Positions 1 to 7,700 of a stretch of DNA of 24,318 bases are shown piece by piece. The stretch's first letter is position 1. Each line of letters begins with the position of its first letter. Source of the DNA: an uncultured Oscillospiraceae bacterium (lineage in GTDB: Bacteria; Bacillota; Clostridia; Oscillospirales; Ruminococcaceae); contig URGV01000029.1 of assembly GCA_900547455.1 (NCBI GenBank), forward strand, positions 1 to 24,318, read 5' to 3'. A model generated the notes under the pieces. It was not told the origin of the DNA and made no database searches. It worked only from the letters and a program-made list of their open reading frames with translations. The translations under genes were made by a program, and so were the position numbers.

Positions 1-103
1 TTCGTCGTGAAACGAAAGGAACCCCGGGTGTGGGCCGGGTAGGCCCACTGGTGGGAGCAGGAGCCGAGTCTGTCGACTTGCTCCCGAGGGGGCACTGCCC
101 CTC
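1..103. other. Cluster of GC-rich hairpins at window edge
   Basis: No credible gene is seen here. Three stem-loops stand in a row: arms 30-36/42-48, arms 53-59/79-85 with a smaller inner stem 67-70/75-78, and arms 86-91/98-103. This could be the end of a structured RNA or a run of intergenic hairpins. I could not match it to RNase P RNA, tmRNA or a group II intron domain V. Confidence 0.4.
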
Positions 104-115
104 GCAAAGAAGCAA

Positions 116-146
116 AAGGAGGCGGGAAAGGAATCCCTTTCCCGCC
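116..146 (-). terminator. Terminator of the spore protein gene
   Basis: An 11-bp perfect stem (121-131 with 136-146, loop AATC) lies just past the stop codon of the spore protein gene. On the minus strand it is followed by a T-rich tail (CCTTTTGCTTCTTT), as in a rho-independent terminator. Confidence 0.7.
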
Positions 147-168
147 TCCCCGTCACGAGGATTTTTCC

Positions 169-381
169 TTATTTGATGGAATTCTCGTAAGCCTCGATCA
201 TCTTCTTGACCATCTGGCCGCCGACGGAACCGGCCTCGCGGGAGGTCAGGTCGCCGTTGTAGCCCTGCTTGAGGTTGACGCCAACCTCGTTGGCAGCTTC
301 CATCTTAAACTTGTTCATCGCTTCCTGCGCCTCTGGAACAACCAATCTATTGTTGCTGGTGTTGTACTTGTTGCTAGCCAT
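169..381 (-). CDS. Alpha/beta-type small acid-soluble spore protein
   Basis: This 70-aa protein coats and protects DNA in the dormant spore core and is degraded by the GPR protease at germination. Residues 25-60 carry the family core: FKMEAANEVGV, the region cut by GPR, then GYNGDLTSREAGSVGGQMVKKMI. The length is normal for the family. I take the ATG at 381 as the start. A GTG four codons upstream overlaps the AAGGAG ribosome binding site and is unlikely. The spacing to the ATG is rather long, 11 bases. The gene stands alone with its own terminator and a sigma-G-like -10 box about 90 bases upstream, which fits forespore expression. It is the main evidence that the host sporulates. Confidence 0.93.
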   Translation of the reverse strand: MASNKYNTSNNRLVVPEAQEAMNKFKMEAANEVGVNLKQGYNGDLTSREAGSVGGQMVKKMIEAYENSIK

Positions 382-471
382 AAAATCATACACTCCTTAA
401 ACTTTTCGTTTTTCTTGATTTGACGGCGGCTTTGCCTGTTTGTTCTAAACCGCTCTTTGCGTTTGCAGTAA

Positions 472-502
472 TAGTATGGCGCAGGCACTTCTCTTTTATA
501 AT
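472..502 (-). promoter_or_regulatory. Putative sigma-G promoter of the spore protein gene
   Basis: On the minus strand the heptamer CATACTA (472-478) fits the sigma-G -10 consensus CATWMTA. ATTATA (497-502), 18 bases upstream, partly matches the -35 element. The leader to the ATG would be about 90 bases. Confidence 0.45.
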
Positions 503-527
503 AGGTATTTTTTGTCATCAAAAATCG

Positions 528-1043
528 CTATCCCTCCGGCAGCTTCTCCCCCAGCATCAGCAGCACTGCCGCGCAGCACAGCTGCTCGCAGGGGCTCAAC
601 TGTTCGGGCAGGGCGGTGACAAAGTCCCCTGCCGCCACCTCGGTGCCGTCCAGCCGCCGAAGCTGCCTCTGCAGGGTGAGCACCGTCTGCTCCTGTGCGC
701 TGGAAAGGGTCAGGTCGCCCCCGCTGCCGCCGCAATAGACGCTGGGCAAACCGCAGGCCCGCACAAACTCCTCCGCAGCCGGATGCCCAAACGGGACGAT
801 GCAGCTGGCGTGCAGCAGGTGTGCAGGCGCGTCGGCGCTCTCAAAGCTCTCTTTCAGCACCACCAGTCCGCCGCCGGCATCCAGATGCGCGGGGGATGGC
901 AGGTCGAGCAGCAGCACATCCGCGTCCGCGTGCCAGAAAAATTCTCCACCAACGTGCCAGCCGCAGCGCTGCCGCAGCAGCCCCTGCAGCGCCGCACACA
1001 GCTGGTTGTCCCCGCTGTCTCCCAACAAAATCACCGGTATCAC
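528..1043 (-). CDS. Hypothetical protein, 171 aa
   Basis: I do not recognise this protein. I start it at the GTG at 1043 because GGAGGT lies nine bases upstream. The frame continues upstream to an ATG at 1115, but that ATG has no ribosome binding site. Hydrophobic beta-strand-like segments alternate with helices (PVILLGDSGD at the N-terminus, then ADVLLLDL, GGLVVLKES and SCIVPFGHP), which suggests a Rossmann-like alpha/beta fold. A Gly-rich turn YCGGSGGDLTLSS follows near residue 100. The last 60 residues look helical and include a Cys-rich stretch (SPCEQLCCAAVLL). No signal peptide or membrane helix is seen. It is divergent to the methyltransferase gene and about 150 bases from it. Codon use matches the neighbours, so I think it is a real gene of unknown function. 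Confidence 0.6.
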   Translation of the reverse strand: MIPVILLGDSGDNQLCAALQGLLRQRCGWHVGGEFFWHADADVLLLDLPSPAHLDAGGGLVVLKESFESADAPAHLLHASCIVPFGHPAAEEFVRACGLPSVYCGGSGGDLTLSSAQEQTVLTLQRQLRRLDGTEVAAGDFVTALPEQLSPCEQLCCAAVLLMLGEKLPEG

Positions 1044-1132
1044 CCCGGCCCCACCTCCGTTTTTCAAGGCTTTTTTATTAGAAAGTTTGCCCAGCCGCGG
1101 CGGAAAAATCCACATTTTTTTCGTTTTCCCAT

Positions 1133-1160
1133 TTGCAGCCGCAGGCCGCTATTGTATAAT
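1133..1160 (+). promoter_or_regulatory. Sigma-A promoter of the methyltransferase gene
   Basis: TTGCAG (1133-1138), a 16-bp spacer and a perfect TATAAT (1155-1160) stand 41 bases before the start codon. Confidence 0.75.
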
Positions 1161-1201
1161 GAAATCAGCAAGGCGCAAAAAATAAAAATGGAGGCAAGGC
1201 G

Positions 1202-1987
1202 ATGAACGAGGTCAACAAAACGCTGTTTATCCCGCTTTACGGCAAGGCGCAGGTGAACCAAAAAGGGCTCATCCTCCGCGACCAGAAGGCGGAAGAAATC
1301 TGGGGGAAGGAAAGCTTTGCGATTGCCGGAAAGGCAAAATCTCGGTGGCTGGCCTATTTTATGGCGATGCGGGCCAGAGTCTTCGACGATTGGGCCGACC
1401 GGATGCTTGCACTCCACCCGGATGCCCTCGTTCTGCACATCGGCTGTGGGCTGGACAGCCGGTGCCTGCGGGTCAAGGAGCCGTACCGCGAATGGATCGA
1501 TGCGGACTTCCCGAAGGTCATCCGGCAGCGGAGCCGCTACTTTGCGCCAACCGAACGCTATCGGATGATGGGGCTGGACGCCTCCAAGGTCGATGAGCTG
1601 CAAAAACTGCCGCAGTCGCCCTGCGCCATCGTCCTGCTCGAGGGGATCAGCATGTACCTGACCGCCGGGCAGCTCCACGCCCTTCTGGGCTTTTTGCATC
1701 AGCGTTACCCCGCCGTTTATCTGCTGATAGACTGCTACACCGAATGGGCGGCCAGAGCTTCAAAATATAAAAATCCCGTCAACGAGATCGGCGTCACCAC
1801 CCTGTACGGCATCGACGACCTTCCGTCGCTCGCCGCCGGAACCGGCATCCGGGTCGAGGCGGAGCATTCCCTCGTCCCCGCCCACTTGGTAGACGAGCTG
1901 TCGGGATGGGAGCGGGCCTTCTTCCGGGCTGTGTTCCGGGAAAAATGGGTCCGCAGGCTGTACCGGCTCTATGAGCTGGAGGGGTAA
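1202..1987 (+). CDS. Class I SAM-dependent methyltransferase, LCM family
   Basis: This 261-aa cytoplasmic enzyme belongs to the leucine carboxyl methyltransferase-like family (PF04072), which in bacteria includes TcmP-type O-methyltransferases. The SAM-binding glycine loop is HIGCGLDSR at residues 79-87. The acidic residue ending the next strand is in WIDADFP, around residue 98. A typical motif for this group, VLLEGISMYL, sits near residue 150. GGAGG lies seven bases before the ATG, and a good sigma-A promoter lies upstream. The gene is monocistronic and ends at a strong bidirectional terminator. The substrate cannot be read from sequence, since these enzymes act on varied small molecules or on protein C-termini. 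Confidence 0.85.
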   Translation: MNEVNKTLFIPLYGKAQVNQKGLILRDQKAEEIWGKESFAIAGKAKSRWLAYFMAMRARVFDDWADRMLALHPDALVLHIGCGLDSRCLRVKEPYREWIDADFPKVIRQRSRYFAPTERYRMMGLDASKVDELQKLPQSPCAIVLLEGISMYLTAGQLHALLGFLHQRYPAVYLLIDCYTEWAARASKYKNPVNEIGVTTLYGIDDLPSLAAGTGIRVEAEHSLVPAHLVDELSGWERAFFRAVFREKWVRRLYRLYELEG

Positions 1988-2003
1988 GGCAAAAAAGCGC
2001 ATC

Positions 2004-2040
2004 AAAAAGGGACGCGGGCACAAGGCCCGCGTCCCTTTTT
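2004..2040. terminator. Bidirectional terminator between methyltransferase and mrp
   Basis: A perfect 16-bp stem runs from AAAAAGGGACGCGGGC to its complement, with loop ACAAG. The A-run on one side and T-run on the other let it serve both convergent genes. Confidence 0.9.
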
Positions 2041-2068
2041 GACGCTCTTTCAAATGGAACAGAAAAAA

Positions 2069-2920
2069 CTAGTCCTCGAATTTGCGGTTTGGCAGGGCGA
2101 TCAGCTTGTCCACTGCGCTCTCCAGATACTCGACCGACATTTCCTCGATTCTGCCCTCGTCGCACAGCTCGGCCAGCTTCGGGTCGATCGGCATGCGGCC
2201 CAAAATGTCCAGGCCGGTCTCTTTGGCGACCTCCTCGAGCTTGCTGTGGCCGAAGATGTCGATCTTCTTGCCGCAGTCCGGGCAGATCAGGTAGCTCATG
2301 TTCTCCACAATGCCCACAACCGGGATGTTCATCAGTTTAGCCATCTTGCAGGCTTTTTTGACAATCATCGAAACCAGATCCTGCGGGGAGGTGACAATGA
2401 TGATTCCGTCTACCGGCAGCGACTGAAAGACGGTCAGCGGAACGTCGCCGGTTCCTGGCGGCATGTCGACGAACATATAGTCCACAGCGCCCCAGACAAC
2501 GTCGCTCCAGAACTGTTTGACGGTGCCGGCGATGACCGGGCCTCTCCAGACGACCGGGTCGTCGGTGTGCTCCAGCAGGAGGTTGACCGACATGATCTCG
2601 GTGCCCTTGGAGGTCAGGCGCGGATCAATGCCCAGCTCGGTGCCCTGCGCGCGGCCGGTGACGCCGAAGATCTTCGGGATGGACGGGCCGGTGACGTCCG
2701 CGTCCAGGATGGCGGTGGAAAAACCTCTGCGCTGCATCATGACAGCCAGGGATGAAGTGACCATCGATTTGCCGACGCCGCCCTTGCCGCTGACGACGGC
2801 GATGACCTTTTTGATATCGCTCAGGCTGTTGGCCGGTTCCAGCAGGCTTTGCGGCTTGCCGCAGTTGCCTTTACTTGGGCAGGATGCGCAGCTGCCGGAG
2901 CAGCCGGTTGCTTCACTCAT
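2069..2920 (-). CDS. Mrp/NBP35-family iron-sulfur cluster carrier ATPase
   Basis: This 283-aa cytoplasmic P-loop ATPase belongs to the ApbC/Mrp/NBP35 group, which binds a 4Fe-4S cluster and passes it to apoproteins. The deviant Walker A is GKGGVGKS (residues 45-52). Further signatures are DADVTGPSIP and VDMPPGTGD. A C-terminal CPDC pair (residues 213-216) is the known bridging cluster site of the family. A short N-terminal extension has four cysteines (7, 11, 14, 20), as in NBP35-type proteins. I chose the ATG at 2920 because AGGAG lies nine bases upstream; an ATG three codons earlier directly abuts that site. It is monocistronic with a consensus promoter. Confidence 0.93.
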   Translation of the reverse strand: MSEATGCSGSCASCPSKGNCGKPQSLLEPANSLSDIKKVIAVVSGKGGVGKSMVTSSLAVMMQRRGFSTAILDADVTGPSIPKIFGVTGRAQGTELGIDPRLTSKGTEIMSVNLLLEHTDDPVVWRGPVIAGTVKQFWSDVVWGAVDYMFVDMPPGTGDVPLTVFQSLPVDGIIIVTSPQDLVSMIVKKACKMAKLMNIPVVGIVENMSYLICPDCGKKIDIFGHSKLEEVAKETGLDILGRMPIDPKLAELCDEGRIEEMSVEYLESAVDKLIALPNRKFED

Positions 2921-2979
2921 GTGATTCATCTCCTATGATAATAATGGCGCCGCTGTCCGCGGCCCCTGTTTGCCCTCTT

Positions 2980-3008
2980 ATTATAACCTCTTTTGGCTTT
3001 ATAATCAA
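2980..3008 (-). promoter_or_regulatory. Sigma-A promoter of the mrp gene
   Basis: On the minus strand TTGATT (3003-3008), a 17-bp spacer and TATAAT (2980-2985) form a near-consensus promoter 59 bases before the start codon. Confidence 0.75.
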
Positions 3009-3102
3009 GTCTTTGGAGAAGGCCGAACCGCTTCCCTCGCGGCCGCTTCCCTTTTGGCCTTTTGGCAAAATCGCAGGCCGGGTAAAAATTTTGCCGTCAG
3101 GG

Positions 3103-3134
3103 AAAAAAGTTGCACGCTGCTGTGCAACTTTTTT
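3103..3134. terminator. Bidirectional terminator-like hairpin
   Basis: A perfect 13-bp stem (AAAAAAGTTGCAC and its complement, loop GCTGCT) has A and T runs as the stem base. It lies in the 399-base gap between mrp and the module A gene and isolates the mrp promoter from transcription arriving from the right. Confidence 0.7.
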
Positions 3135-3185
3135 CTTGTTTTGGGGCAATGGTAGAAGGGAACAAATCCGCCCGCATCTGCAAAG

Positions 3186-3226
3186 CCCCGAAGGGCCCCG
3201 CAGAAAATCTGCGGGGCCCTTCGGGG
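3186..3226. repeat. Very stable 19-bp hairpin without U tract
   Basis: A perfect 19-bp inverted repeat (3186-3204 with 3208-3226, loop AAA) of very high GC content lies about 95 bases past the stop codon of the module A gene. No T-run follows on either strand, so it may stabilise a 3' end rather than terminate. The rest of the gap 2921-3319 shows no gene. Confidence 0.6.
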
Positions 3227-3319
3227 GTGGTGTGGTGAACTTGTTATGTCAATTCAAAATGTCGTTGTGATCGATCTGATTCCAGGCATTGGCCGAAGGT
3301 TGGCGGCTGCCTGCCCCTG

Positions 3320-3880
3320 TTAGTTCTCCAAATCGGTCCAGTAAATAAAGCTGCGCTGGTTAAAGGTTGCCGGGTCGTACACCCCGATGCCGGTCATCTC
3401 GCCGAGGCCCCGGCTATCGTCCGGTGCGGTCGGGTCGATTTCGCGGATGCTGTACAGGTCGATGGTGCCTTCTTTGTTGCAGTATTCGTACAGGTAGACA
3501 CAGCGCTCATTCTTGTACTGGATATCGTCGATGGTGTAGCTGCCATCGTGCGGCTGCTCGGTCGCTCCGTCGATGAAGCAGCGCACCAGCTCGCCCTGAT
3601 ACAGCAGCCTGCCCTGGCTGTCAAAGCTCAGGCCAAAGCTGAGATAATCGTCCACATATAAGTCCTGTGGCTCGGCCCAGTAGCCGACCATAAACTGTTC
3701 CACCTCCTGCTCGGACTGGCCGGCAACCGGCTCACTTTCCTCTGTCTCGGCGGCGGTTGCCGGCTCCTGCGAGAGGCCGGGCACCGGCTCCTGTTTTGGC
3801 GAAGCGGCAAAGACGGTGAACGCTCCCGCCGCTACCACCAGGGCTGCCAATACGCTCATCATAGTCAATTTCTTTTTCAT
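3320..3880 (-). CDS. Secreted protein, stand-alone copy of an M56-protein module
   Basis: This 186-aa protein has an N-terminal signal peptide (KKK, a hydrophobic core, then a likely cleavage after VFA), a low-complexity Glu/Pro/Ser linker to about residue 60, and one domain. That domain resembles residues 504-627 of the large M56 protein in the same operon. Shared blocks include YLSFGLSFD against YLEFGLSLD, YQGELVRCFIDG against YNGELVRYFIDG, and a YEY-N-EGT-DLY segment followed by RGLG and IG. The gene is last in the minus-strand unit that starts with the BlaI-type repressor, and follows AAAGGA 11 bases before its ATG. It probably acts outside the membrane with the M56 protein, for example as a ligand, decoy or substrate. 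That role is inference from shared sequence and operon position only. Confidence 0.8.
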   Translation of the reverse strand: MKKKLTMMSVLAALVVAAGAFTVFAASPKQEPVPGLSQEPATAAETEESEPVAGQSEQEVEQFMVGYWAEPQDLYVDDYLSFGLSFDSQGRLLYQGELVRCFIDGATEQPHDGSYTIDDIQYKNERCVYLYEYCNKEGTIDLYSIREIDPTAPDDSRGLGEMTGIGVYDPATFNQRSFIYWTDLEN

Positions 3881-3950
3881 CGTGATACCTGTCCTTTCTC
3901 TGTGAGTAATCGGTTCCTGTTTCCTGTTTTTATGACGGATGGAAGGCGGG

Positions 3951-4583
3951 CTATTCTGCCAGCGCCTGCTCCATCAATTGCTCGGCCTGTTCATTGGAGA
4001 TTTCCTTCACGCCGGTGACGCAATGGTTCTGGTCGTAGGTCACCTGCACGCTGACCGTTCCGTCCTCCTGCAGCAGGGTCGGGAACTGCCCGTCCACGCC
4101 GTTGACAAAGTAGCGAATCACCTGGTCCTGATAGGTCCATACGCCCTGCTCCTCGTCGTAAAGGATGCGGCCATCGACCTTCCACATCTCCGCGCTGCCC
4201 GGCTTGCCCTGTTCGATGTGGACATCCCCGGTGGCGGAAAGGCGGACGCGCAGGGTCACGGAGGCTCTGGTCGGCTCCGGCGGGTTGATTGAAGTAAAGG
4301 TATAGCCGGGGCCGGGCTTGGTGTCCGCGTCCCAGTAGGTCATCCGGGTGACGGGGTAGCCGTTGTAATACATCTGCAGCCCGCCGCCGGTATGCTCATA
4401 GCTGACGCCGTACGGCTCCAGCGCCTCCAGGCGCATGATAATCGAATCCAGCGGCAGCGGCTACTGCTCGAGATAGCGGATGGCCGCCTCGTCCTTCGGG
4501 GAGGCCGCAAAGATAGTCAAGGTGGCTGCCGCCGCCAGCACCGCAGTGGCAAGGGCCGTCAGCAAAGGTCTTTTCATCTTCAT
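3951..4583 (-). pseudogene. Secreted module B copy, interrupted by an in-frame TAG
   Basis: Reading from the ATG at 4583 gives a signal peptide (MKMKRPLLTA onward, ending FAAS), then at codon 41 a TAG stop (4461-4463). Beyond it the same frame stays open to 3951. The downstream part resembles residues 645-809 of the M56 protein: LQMYYNGYPVTRMTY against IQMYYNDYPVTRLTY, TSINPPEP against TSVNPPEP, and QVIRYFVNGVDGQFP against QVIRYFIDGVNGQFP. So this was a 211-codon gene for an exported stand-alone module and now looks disabled. Restart at the internal ATG at 4436 would give a protein with no export signal. A sequencing error, amber readthrough or phase-variable state is also possible. It begins 27 bases after the M56 gene. 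Confidence 0.8.
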
Positions 4584-4610
4584 CACTGCACCGTTCCTTT
4601 CTTGGTGGGG

Positions 4611-7502
4611 TTATAGGGAAATTTCTTCTCCTCTTGCAAACAGCTGCGCCACATTCAGTTCCTGCCCGTCCTTCTCGGCATACAGTCCAAGGCAGTAGGT
4701 TGTCGGGCTGCCCGCGTTGCCGGTGTGTCCGACGGTACCGAGCTGGTCACCCGCCTGCAGCTGATCGCCCGCCTGGGCGCTGATCTCCTTGAGATGCGCG
4801 TAGGTCCAGATGATGCCGCTTGCATCCTGCACCTGCACACGGTTGCCATAACCGCTTTCCCAGCCGCTGGCGACCACCTCACCGGCCACCGAACAGGTCA
4901 CCGGCGTGCCTTCCTGCGCCCAATATCTGCGGCTGTTGGTGTCGCCATAGTGGTTTACATCCTCCACCATCGTTGTCTCCTTCACCGGAGCAATCGGCGC
5001 TGCGGCGGTTGTGGTGTCGGCGGCAAGCTGCTGCGTCTGTGCAGGCTGCGTTGTCGGCTCGGTCTGCTCAGTCTGGCCGTCCGCCGCTTCGGCCTGCTCC
5101 CAAAGCGCCTGTGCCTGCTCGTCGGGGATGGTTTCCAGGCCGGAGATGTAGTGGTTTGCATTATAGTTTACCTTGAGACTAATCTCTCCATCATCCCGTA
5201 GCAGGAGCGGGAACTGCCCGTTTACACCGTCGATAAAGTAGCGAATCACCTGATCGCGATAAACCCAGGCGCCTTTTTCCTCGTCGTAAAGGATACCATA
5301 CTCTCCATACCGCGCAAGCACTCCGGAAAACGGCATTCCTTCCTTTATCCTAACCTCTCCATCCGGGCGGACATTGACACTCATCGAAATCGACGCCTCA
5401 TTTGGTTCCGGTGGATTGACCGAGGTGAAAACAAAGGAATCAAGCATCTGCCCATCCGTATAGGTCAAGCGGGTAACGGGATAATCGTTGTAATACATCT
5501 GGATGCCTTCCCCGATTGTTTCATAGGTGATGCCCTGCGCTTCGAGCGCGCTGAGCTTTTCCAGCATATCGTCCCAGCTTAGATTTTCCACTTTTCTGTT
5601 AAGCTCCTCCCGCTCCTTGATGTCGACCAGCTGGAACTGTTTGCCTTCTAGGACGGACGGTTCAAACTCCTTGATGCCGATCAGATTGCCCAAACCTCTC
5701 GGGTTCGAGTCCTCTCGTTCCTGCTCCGCGTAGACGGTGTACAGGTCAACGGTGCCCTCTGGATTATAGTATTCGTATATATACGCGCACAGTTCGGATT
5801 GCCTGTCTGCCAGATCACGGTCGAGCATGCAGTCTCCATCGTGGAAATCATAGGTGACGCCATCAATAAAGTAACGAACCAGCTCGCCGTTGTAGACGAG
5901 GTTGCTCTCCATGTCCAGCGAGAGACCAAACTCCAGGTAGCCATCGGCACCGGATCGTTTATCGTATTCGCTCCACTGGCCGACAAAGATGGTGTCCGGA
6001 TTGTCTTTGTACAGATCGATGCGATTGTCATAAAGAATTGGCGAACCAAAGTATTCGATGTACAGTTTGCCCGCCGTCTCCCTGTCAATCCGCTGGATGT
6101 TCAGTTTCCCGTTTTCGTCATAGGTTGCCAGGAAGCTGAGACCCGGTTCGTCGTTAATCAAATGGACATCTTTTTCCGGGTCCAGAAAGGCGTGGACATC
6201 CAGACCCTGATACTGCCACTTTTCTGTTTCCTCGTTGTACGTAAATCCGTATGCCGTGTAGTCCCACAGTAACCATTTCCGGTTATACTCCCAGCCAATT
6301 TGATTTTTCTCTTTTTCTGTAAGCTCGCTTGTCACCGATACGGTTTCGCTTTCGATAATATCCTTTTCCTCTGCTGCCGGCGCGCTCGTCTCCTCCTCCA
6401 CCGGCGAGGTGGCAAGGCAGGCGGTCAGGGTGAACACCAGCACCACCGCCATGACGACGCTGAGCAGCGAACGTTTCTTCATCTTCATAATGGCACCGAT
6501 CCTTTCCTCAATTGCGTTTTTGCCAAAGGCGCTGTACAGCGCGCCGAAGCCGCTGCGCTTCTCCTCCATCTCGAGCAGGGCCATCGCGTAGGCCGAGCGG
6601 TTCTCGATTCCCAGCAGCCGCAGCACCATCTCGTCGCAGGAAAGCTCGAGGTCGCGGTTTGCCAGGACGTACATCACCCAGACCAGCGGGTTAAACCAGT
6701 GCAGGCAGAGCGCCGCACTCAGCAGCAGCTTGCTCACGCAGTCGAACCGCCGGATGTGGACATACTCGTGGGTGAGGATATAGGTCAGGGTTTTGGGCTG
6801 CTCCTCCAGCGTCTGGTTTGGCAGCAGAATGGTTGGCCTGCGCACGCCGTAGGTCAGCGGCGTGCCGATGCGGTCAAACTGCCGGATGCGAATCTGCCGG
6901 CGCAGCGGCATCTTCTCCTTTTGCCGCTGCAGCCACTCGCCGCAGAACGGATGCTCCACCGGCAGCGACATATCAAATTCCCGGGTGGCCCGCCAGTAGC
7001 CGACCACAAAATACAGTCCCAGCGCCGCCGCACCGACTCCCCAGATCAGGGCCGACGGCTCCACCGGCAGGGAGATTGCAGGCTTTGTTTTTTCTTCTGC
7101 CTGCGGCGGCTGCTCGGTTGGGGTGCTCTGCTGCACCGTTGGGGAAGAACTTTCCTGACGGGCCGGCGTTGCAGTGATTTCTTCTGCTTCACCGGCGGCC
7201 GAATCCACCGCAGGGGCGGCAGGTTCGGTTGTGATGGCCGAAGGCTGTGAAACCACCGGCTCCACCTGGGGCAAAACAGTGCTCTCCTCCTGCACTGTCT
7301 GGATGGATTGCTGCTTTGGCTGCAGCAGGGAGTAAACGCTCCACGCCGACGGCACCGACACCGGCACCAGCAGCCGCAGCAGCACCACAGCCCACAAAAT
7401 CAGGAAGGTTGTTTTGGGCAGGCGGTCAATCAACAGCGCCCGCAGGATCACGATTGCGGCGATCATCACCGCCGCCGAAAGGCTCATCGTGAGAAGGTCC
7501 AT
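4611..7502 (-). CDS. BlaR1-like M56 metallopeptidase with repeat modules and degenerate LytM domain
   Basis: This 963-aa membrane protein starts at the ATG at 7502, eight bases after AGAGG; a GTG three codons upstream overlaps that site. Two N-terminal helices are followed by a long Gln/Pro/Thr-rich loop (about 60-147), a third helix, and the zinc protease core with HEYVH (245-249) and ELSCDE (286-291). A last helix lies near 346-361. The family senses an external signal and triggers cleavage of the partner BlaI repressor. The outer part is unusual. It holds three related modules (about 403-478, 504-627 and 638-809), then a Thr/Gln linker, then an M23/LytM-like domain (about 852-947). That domain keeps WTYAHLK but has lost the first His/Asp zinc ligands and the final HxH (YCLGLYA instead), so it probably binds rather than cuts peptidoglycan. 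Confidence 0.88.
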   Translation of the reverse strand: MDLLTMSLSAAVMIAAIVILRALLIDRLPKTTFLILWAVVLLRLLVPVSVPSAWSVYSLLQPKQQSIQTVQEESTVLPQVEPVVSQPSAITTEPAAPAVDSAAGEAEEITATPARQESSSPTVQQSTPTEQPPQAEEKTKPAISLPVEPSALIWGVGAAALGLYFVVGYWRATREFDMSLPVEHPFCGEWLQRQKEKMPLRRQIRIRQFDRIGTPLTYGVRRPTILLPNQTLEEQPKTLTYILTHEYVHIRRFDCVSKLLLSAALCLHWFNPLVWVMYVLANRDLELSCDEMVLRLLGIENRSAYAMALLEMEEKRSGFGALYSAFGKNAIEERIGAIMKMKKRSLLSVVMAVVLVFTLTACLATSPVEEETSAPAAEEKDIIESETVSVTSELTEKEKNQIGWEYNRKWLLWDYTAYGFTYNEETEKWQYQGLDVHAFLDPEKDVHLINDEPGLSFLATYDENGKLNIQRIDRETAGKLYIEYFGSPILYDNRIDLYKDNPDTIFVGQWSEYDKRSGADGYLEFGLSLDMESNLVYNGELVRYFIDGVTYDFHDGDCMLDRDLADRQSELCAYIYEYYNPEGTVDLYTVYAEQEREDSNPRGLGNLIGIKEFEPSVLEGKQFQLVDIKEREELNRKVENLSWDDMLEKLSALEAQGITYETIGEGIQMYYNDYPVTRLTYTDGQMLDSFVFTSVNPPEPNEASISMSVNVRPDGEVRIKEGMPFSGVLARYGEYGILYDEEKGAWVYRDQVIRYFIDGVNGQFPLLLRDDGEISLKVNYNANHYISGLETIPDEQAQALWEQAEAADGQTEQTEPTTQPAQTQQLAADTTTAAAPIAPVKETTMVEDVNHYGDTNSRRYWAQEGTPVTCSVAGEVVASGWESGYGNRVQVQDASGIIWTYAHLKEISAQAGDQLQAGDQLGTVGHTGNAGSPTTYCLGLYAEKDGQELNVAQLFARGEEISL

Positions 7503-7564
7503 CCTGGTCACCTCTTTTCATGTTGCGTAATGTTAAATAATCTCAAATCAAAGTTTTCGTCCAC

Positions 7565-7692
7565 CTTTTTCAAAAGGCAGGCTGAGCCTGCACCCGATTC
7601 GCGTATTGGTTTTGGGGGAACCCAAAGTCCTACCTCGCGGGACCAAGCTTATTCATATGAAGTTTCGTTTCCTTTTCAAAAGGAAACGAAAC
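7565..7692. repeat. Hairpin cluster between blaI and the M56 gene
   Basis: The 198-base gap between these co-oriented genes holds four inverted repeats: CCTTTT/AAAAGG (about 7565-7577), GCAGGC/GCCTGC (7577-7591), TTTGGG/CCCAAA with a GGAA loop (7611-7626), and a perfect 15-bp dyad around one base (7662-7692). The last could attenuate transcription after the repressor gene, giving more repressor than sensor. No U tract is clear. Confidence 0.5.
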
Positions 7693-7700
7693 TGTATTTG

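Noticed and set aside
420..1205. Long plus-strand open frame opposite the 171-aa gene
   Set aside because: Its translation is low-complexity Gln/Arg/Pro with no ribosome binding site. It is antisense to a better frame and overlaps the methyltransferase promoter.
2039..2755. Plus-strand open frame over the mrp gene
   Set aside because: It is an antisense shadow of a well-recognised gene with all motifs on the minus strand.
3980..7480. CRISPR or tandem DNA repeats in the M56 region
   Set aside because: The similarity is between diverged protein modules; no short direct DNA repeats with regular spacers are present.
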